Shown here: positions 12,231 through 16,674 of the stretch, piece by piece
How positions within the stretch are numbered: the first letter of the stretch is position 1
Layout: each line of letters starts with the position of its first letter
Assembly: GCA_020717935.1 (NCBI GenBank)
Contig: DYDK01000004.1
Coordinates: 1-16,674 of the forward strand
Length of the DNA: 16,674 nucleotides
Reading direction: 5' to 3'
From: Desulfocapsa sp.
GTDB lineage: Bacteria > Desulfobacterota > Desulfobulbia > Desulfobulbales > Desulfocapsaceae
The notes under the pieces: generated by a model
Seen by the model: the letters and a program-made list of their open reading frames with translations, nothing else
Told to the model about the DNA's origin: nothing
The model's database searches: none
Translations under genes and position numbers: made by a program

Positions 12231-15200
12231 ATGACCACTGTAACCCTTACCATTAATGGCGCCGAGATCGTGGCTGAGGCTGGCCTCACCATCCTTGAGG
12301 TCGCCAGGCGAGCTGATATCGCCATTCCTACCTTCTGTTTTGTGGCCGATAAACCAGCTGACACTCCTTGCCAGATGTGTGTGGTAGAGGTCGAAGGGCA
12401 GGCGGAATTGATTCGTTCCTGTGTGGGCCTGGCCAAGGACGGCATGGTGGTAACCACCGAATCGCCAAAGGTCGTGGCCCATCGGGTTGAACGGCTCTCC
12501 ATCCTCGCCGAGACCCATTTTGGTGACTGCAAGGCCCCCTGTAATCTCACTTGTCCGGGGCAGATCAATGTTCAGGGCTATATTGCCCATGTGGCCAAGG
12601 GGCAGTATGAAGAGGCCCTGCGGTTGGTGATGGAGCGTAATCCGCTGCCGTTTTCGGTGGGGCGGGTCTGTCCACGCTTCTGTGAAACCCGCTGTCGCCG
12701 CATCCTTGTTGATGAGCCGGTTTCCATCAACCATCTCAAACGCTTTGTGGCTGATTGGTGCATGAGTCATGAGATTGACCTGGAAATTCCCAAAGATGCC
12801 CCAACCGGCAAGAGGATTGCCGTTATCGGCGGCGGCCCCTCTGGTCTCACTGCTGCTCATTTTCTCACCCGCAAGGGCCATGATGTGACTATCTTCGAAT
12901 CCTCACCCATGCTGGGTGGGGCTCTGCGGTATGGATTTCTTGAGTATCGTATTCCTCGGGATGTCCTTAATTATGAGATCAACACTATCTTGCGCCTTGG
13001 TGTTTCAGTCAAACTCAGTCAGAAATGGGGCAAGCATTTTACTCTCCAATCCCTGAAAGATCAGGGGTATGCTGCCATCTATATTGCTACTGGCGCGGGA
13101 GTGGATGTTCCGTTGGAAGTTCCCGGGGCGGTCAATCCGCACACCTATTCAGCGATGAAGTATCTGCGGCGGATGGCCGAGGGCAAGCGGCCCGACATGG
13201 GCAATAAGGCAGCGGTGCTTGGGGGCAATAACATAGCGATGGAGGTGGCTCGTACCCTCATTCGACAAGGGGTGGCCGAAGTGACGGTCATTTATCCCCG
13301 CTCACGCATCGAGATGCCAGCCCATCAGCGAAATATCCGTGAAGCTGAGAAGGAAGGGGTTCAATTTCTGCTCATGGCCTCACCAGTCGAAATTTGTGAT
13401 GCCGGCGATCAGGGGTCTCGACTCAAACTTGATCTGATCCGTATAAAATTAGGAGAGCCGAATGCCAAGGGTGTGCGGCAACCAGAGACCATTGCCGGCA
13501 CAAACAGTGTTTTACATGTGGATTCCATTGTTTCTTCCCTTGGTCAGTTGGCGGTGGCCGATACATTCAGTGGCGGCCCCTTGGAAAAATCCATTACTCT
13601 TTCTGCCAACAAGACCATTGATGCCAATGTCCGTTCTTCGCAGATCAATATCGACGGGGTCTTTGCGGGGGGCGATGCGGTCAGCGGCCCGCGGTCGGTG
13701 ATCCAGGCCGTGGTTTCGGCCCGTCGTGCTGCCGACAATATCCATGCCTTTGTCATGGGTATCTCTAAGGATGAAGGTGAAAGCCGTTTTAACTTCACCC
13801 GTGGCAAGGGCTTTGACGATGTTGATCTCAAGAATTTTGATGGCATCAATGTCAAGCTGCGCGAAAAAATGCCCACCAGACCGCCGGAACGATGCAGTCA
13901 GGATTTCAATGAGGTTAAATTGGGATTTTCTGAGCAGATGGCGAGAAGCGAGGCAGAACGATGTCTGTCCTGTGGTTGCACCGCCTTTGATCGTTGTCAT
14001 CTCAAAGAGCTTTCCATTGACTATAATGTTAATCTTAACAAGACCGGCATGGGCGCCAAGCCGATCTATGCCAAAGATTTTTCCCATCCAGCCATTGTTG
14101 TTGATAAAAATAAATGTATCTTCTGTGGCAGGTGTGAGCGGGTTTGCGAGTATGACGCCCTTGAGCTTGCGGCTGAGAGCTTTGATGACAAAGGACGACC
14201 CCTGGGATTAAGTTTGCGTTTTAATGACAACTGCGTCTCCTGTGGCAAGTGTGTTGATAACTGCTCCACCGGGGCCTTGAATAAAAAGGCCCAGATTATT
14301 CCTGTGCATAACGAGCTGGTGAAGAATGTTCGCAGCACCTGTCCCTATTGCGGAGCGGGCTGTCAGATTATTCTGCGGGTCAAGGGGGGGACTGTTATTG
14401 AGGTCACTGCTGATCCAGCCCAGGCCCCCAACTATGGGGCACTGTGCGTCAAAGGGCGTTTCGCCCATGAGTTTATCCAGCATAAAGACCGACTGACCAA
14501 GCCGCTGATCCGTAAAAATGGCATGTTGGTGGAGACCAGTTGGGATGAGGCCTTGGATTACACCGCGAGAAAGCTCTTTGACCTGAAGGCCTCGTACGGA
14601 CCGGATTCTATTGCTGGATTCAGCTGTGCCCGAGCTACCAATGAGGAGAACTTCCTCATGCAGAAGTTCATGCGCACCTCGATCGGTACCAATAATATTG
14701 ATCATTGTGCCCGTCTCTGACACGCTCCCACGGTGGCCAGTCTGGCCCTTTCATTTGGTAGCGGCGCGATGACCAACTCCATTGCTGATGTCAAAGAATC
14801 GGATGTGATTATGGTGATCGGTTCCAATGCCGATACCAGCCATCCTACTATCGGTCTGCGGATTCATCAGGCCAAGAATAACGGGGCAAAATTGCTGGTG
14901 GTTGATCCCCGGCGCACTGGATTTGCCGATGAGGCGGATCTCTGGCTGCGCCTTAACCCTGGGAGTGATGTGGCTCTGCTTAACGGCATGGTACATGTTA
15001 TTCTTGAAGAAGGTTTGTGGGACAAGAAGTTTGTCGACGATCGCACTGAAAATTTTGAAGAACTGGAGATCGTCACTGCCAAATATACACCGGCCTTTGT
15101 TGAGCAGATCACCGGCATCTCCGAGGAGCAGTTGCGTGCGGCCGCTCGTCTCTATGCCTCTCCAGGTAAAAAATGTGCTATTTTTTATGGTATGGGCCTG

Positions 15201-16355
15201 GCCCATCACGCTACCGGTACTGATAATGTTAAATCTATCGCTAACTTAGCTATGCTCTGCGGGAAACTTGGAATGGCGGGTGGCGGGGTCAATCCCCTGC
15301 GCGGACAGAACAATGTCCAGGGTGCTTGCGATATGGGAGCCTTATTCAACACCCTGCCTGGTTACAGCGGACTGGAAAGCAGTGACGCCTTTGACCGTTA
15401 TGAAAAGATGTGGCAGGTGAAATTGCCACGACGCAAAGGCAAGGCCGCTACCGAGGTCTGGGATGCCATCCTGGATGGTGATATTAAGGGCCTGTATATC
15501 ATGGGTGAGGACCCGGTACTGGCTGATCCCAATGCTCATCATGCGGTTGCGGCCATCGAGAAACTTGATTTTCTCATTGTTCAGGATATTTTTCTTACCG
15601 ATACCGCTAAGATGGCCGATATCGTCTTTCCGGCAGCTTGTTATGCTGAAAAAGATGGTTCGTTTACCTGCACCGAACGCCGTGTTCAGCGGGTGCGCAA
15701 GGCCGTGGAGCCGCCTGGTGAAGCCAAGGCAGATTGGGAAATCTTTTGTGAACTTTCTTCGCGCATGGGCTACGAGATGGACTATGAGCATCCCGAGGAA
15801 ATTTTTAACGAAGTCATTCAGCTCCTGCCCCAATATGCTGGGATTAGTTATGAACGGATTGAGAAGGTTGGTCTGCAATGGCCGGTTCCCAATCGGGAGC
15901 ATCCGGGCACACCGGTGTTGCATATTGGTAAATTCACTCAAGGGCGGGGCTTATTCATCCCCGAGGATTATACGCCTCCGACTGAGCTGCCTGATGTCGA
16001 ATATCCGCTGATTCTGACCACCATTCGCAAAACGCCCCAGTATAATTTTGGTTCCATGACCCGTAAAACACCGGAGATTGAGACCTTATGCCCCGAAGCC
16101 TTTGCCGAGATAAACCCTGAGGATGCCGCCCGCCTTGGAATTGCTGATCTCGATGAAATTGAAATCAGCTCCCGACGAGGAGAAGTGCAGTTGCGGGCCA
16201 AAATAACCGACCGTTCGCAGGTGGGAACCATTGCCATCCCGTATCACTTCGCCGAGGTGCCGGTAAACAACCTGACCTTGAACAGTCTTGACCGGCTGTC
16301 GCGCAGTCCCCAGTATAAGATCTGTGCGATTAAGGTCTGTAAGGTTGAGGCATAA
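12231..16355 (+). CDS. fdhA: Selenocysteine formate dehydrogenase fused to 2Fe-2S, GltD/NfnB-like FAD and ferredoxin modules (UGA at 14718 read as Sec)
   Basis: The frame has one internal TGA (14718-14720) and continues in phase to 16355, giving 1374 residues with Sec830. The context NNIDHCARL-U-HAPTVASL is the FDH active site. Modules in order: [2Fe2S] ferredoxin (Cys36, 47, 50, 64); GltD-like double cluster domain (Cys100, 104, 108, 147, 151, 155); FAD Rossmann fold (GGGPSG at 200-205) and NAD(P)H fold (GGNNIAMEVA at 331, YPRSRIEMPA); a small Cys group (578, 581, 583, 588); two [4Fe4S] ferredoxin motifs (629/632/635/639 and 668/671/674/678); then the Mo/W-bisPGD catalytic part with its [4Fe4S] cysteines 704, 707, 711 and 739 and a C-terminal pterin-binding domain (from about 1255). 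It has no Tat signal and so is cytoplasmic. It should reduce CO2 to formate or the reverse, with several electron inlets including NAD(P)H. The ribosome binding site is weak, but the domain start fits this ATG. A standard gene caller would split it at 14720. Confidence 0.95.
14718..14748 (+). promoter_or_regulatory. Sec codon UGA and candidate bacterial SECIS hairpin in fdhA
   Basis: After the UGA, GGCC (14735-14738) and GGCC (14744-14747) form a short stem capped by AGUCU (or GGCCA/UGGCC with loop GUC). The loop G at 14740 lies 19 nt after the UGA, within the range of bacterial SECIS elements. Position and loop resemble the fdhF element of E. coli, where SelB recognises an apical G-U. Confidence 0.75.
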
Positions 16356-16402
16356 TTATACTATCTATAAGACCCAAACGATAATTTTTCAGGAGTAACA
16401 TT

Positions 16403-16674
16403 ATGGGGAAAACAATGAATCACCGGGAAGGATCGGTGATGATTCTGGGCGGGGGAATCGCCGGAATACAGGCCGCGCTTGATCTGACCGAGCTTGGTTT
16501 TTTCGTTTATCTGGTGGAGAAATCACCGGCGGTGGGCGGGGTCATGGCCCAGCTGGACAAGACCTTCCCGACCAATGACTGTTCCCTCTGAATCCTGGCG
16601 CCAAAATTGGTAGAGGCCGGTCGGTCTCCCAATATTGAAATGCTCACCAATGCTGATTTTCTGGCATTGGAAGG
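16403..16674 (+). CDS. hdrA: HdrA-family flavoprotein, selenocysteine-containing, 5' part only (UGA at 16589 read as Sec)
   Basis: The first 90 residues of a heterodisulfide-reductase subunit A homologue, cut by the window end. AGGAG (16391-16395) supports the ATG. GGGIAG (residues 16-21) is the FAD Rossmann turn, then [23 protein letters not shown]. The family motif continues C-S-M-C-I-L-x-P-K; here the second Cys codon is TGA (16589-16591), giving Sec63, and the frame carries on as [18 protein letters not shown]. This Cys/Sec lies in the motif that binds an iron-sulfur cluster near the flavin in HdrA. Sec forms of HdrA are known in methanococci. It lies 47 bp after the FDH gene, so the two products probably work together as an FDH-Hdr electron-transfer module. 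The alternative, a nonsense mutation, is unlikely given the motif and the hairpin that follows. Confidence 0.9.
16589..16628 (+). promoter_or_regulatory. Sec codon UGA and candidate bacterial SECIS hairpin in hdrA
   Basis: GAGGCC (16613-16618) and GGTCTC (16623-16628) form a 6-bp stem (one G-U pair) with a GGUC tetraloop at 16619-16622. The first loop G is 27 nt after the UGA, within the bacterial SECIS range. The loop carries a G-G-U like known SelB targets. Confidence 0.72.

Noticed and set aside
14733..16355. Separate gene starting at an internal start codon at 14733
   Set aside because: It begins inside the FDH active-site motif, in the same frame as the upstream part, directly after the UGA. 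It is the C-terminal part of one selenoprotein.
1..16674. CRISPR arrays, tRNA or rRNA genes
   Set aside because: No regularly spaced repeats and no cloverleaf or rRNA-like sequence could be seen.

Overview
The window carries the core of a reductive acetyl-CoA (Wood-Ljungdahl) pathway locus, most likely from an anaerobic sulfur-metabolising Desulfobacterota bacterium (Desulfobulbales-like). The taxonomic guess is inference from protein style, bacterial-type CODH/ACS, and two UGA-encoded selenoproteins of a kind seen in that group. No 16S rRNA or tRNA is present to confirm it.

Layout. Positions 1-275 hold no convincing gene. Positions 276-1421 (minus strand) encode an AI-2E-family permease that diverges from the pathway genes. 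From 1754 everything is on the plus strand: folD (1754-2641), the carbon monoxide dehydrogenase catalytic subunit cooS/acsA (2703-4685), a 664-bp scar region, a fused methylene-THF reductase / corrinoid protein small subunit (metF-acsD, 5350-8061), the acetyl-CoA synthase acsB (8200-10404), the corrinoid iron-sulfur protein large subunit acsC (10558-11913), a 1374-residue multidomain selenocysteine formate dehydrogenase (12231-16355), and the start of a selenocysteine HdrA (16403 to the window end). Gaps between genes are unusually long for one operon (61 to 664 bp), and several contain inverted repeats.

How the genes fit together. The formate dehydrogenase interconverts CO2 and formate. FolD and the MetF domain handle methenyl-, methylene- and methyl-THF. 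The corrinoid protein AcsC plus the AcsD domain carries the methyl group to AcsB, where it joins CO made by CooS and CoA to give acetyl-CoA. HdrA next to an FDH that carries its own GltD/NfnB-like flavin and ferredoxin modules points to a flavin-based electron-transfer (possibly bifurcating) hub. Formyl-THF synthetase, the AcsE methyltransferase, MetV and a CooC-type nickel ATPase are not in the window.

Main surprises: (1) metF and acsD are one reading frame joined by a roughly 267-residue Ala-rich linker. (2) Two adjacent genes have in-frame UGA codons at Cys/Sec redox positions, each followed by a plausible bacterial SECIS hairpin. (3) The gap between cooS and metF-acsD is a decayed hicBA toxin-antitoxin pair whose hicB was split by a 179-bp MITE-like element with 25-bp terminal inverted repeats and a TTA target duplication; both TA genes also carry frameshifts. 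A lone end of the same element lies upstream of the formate dehydrogenase.
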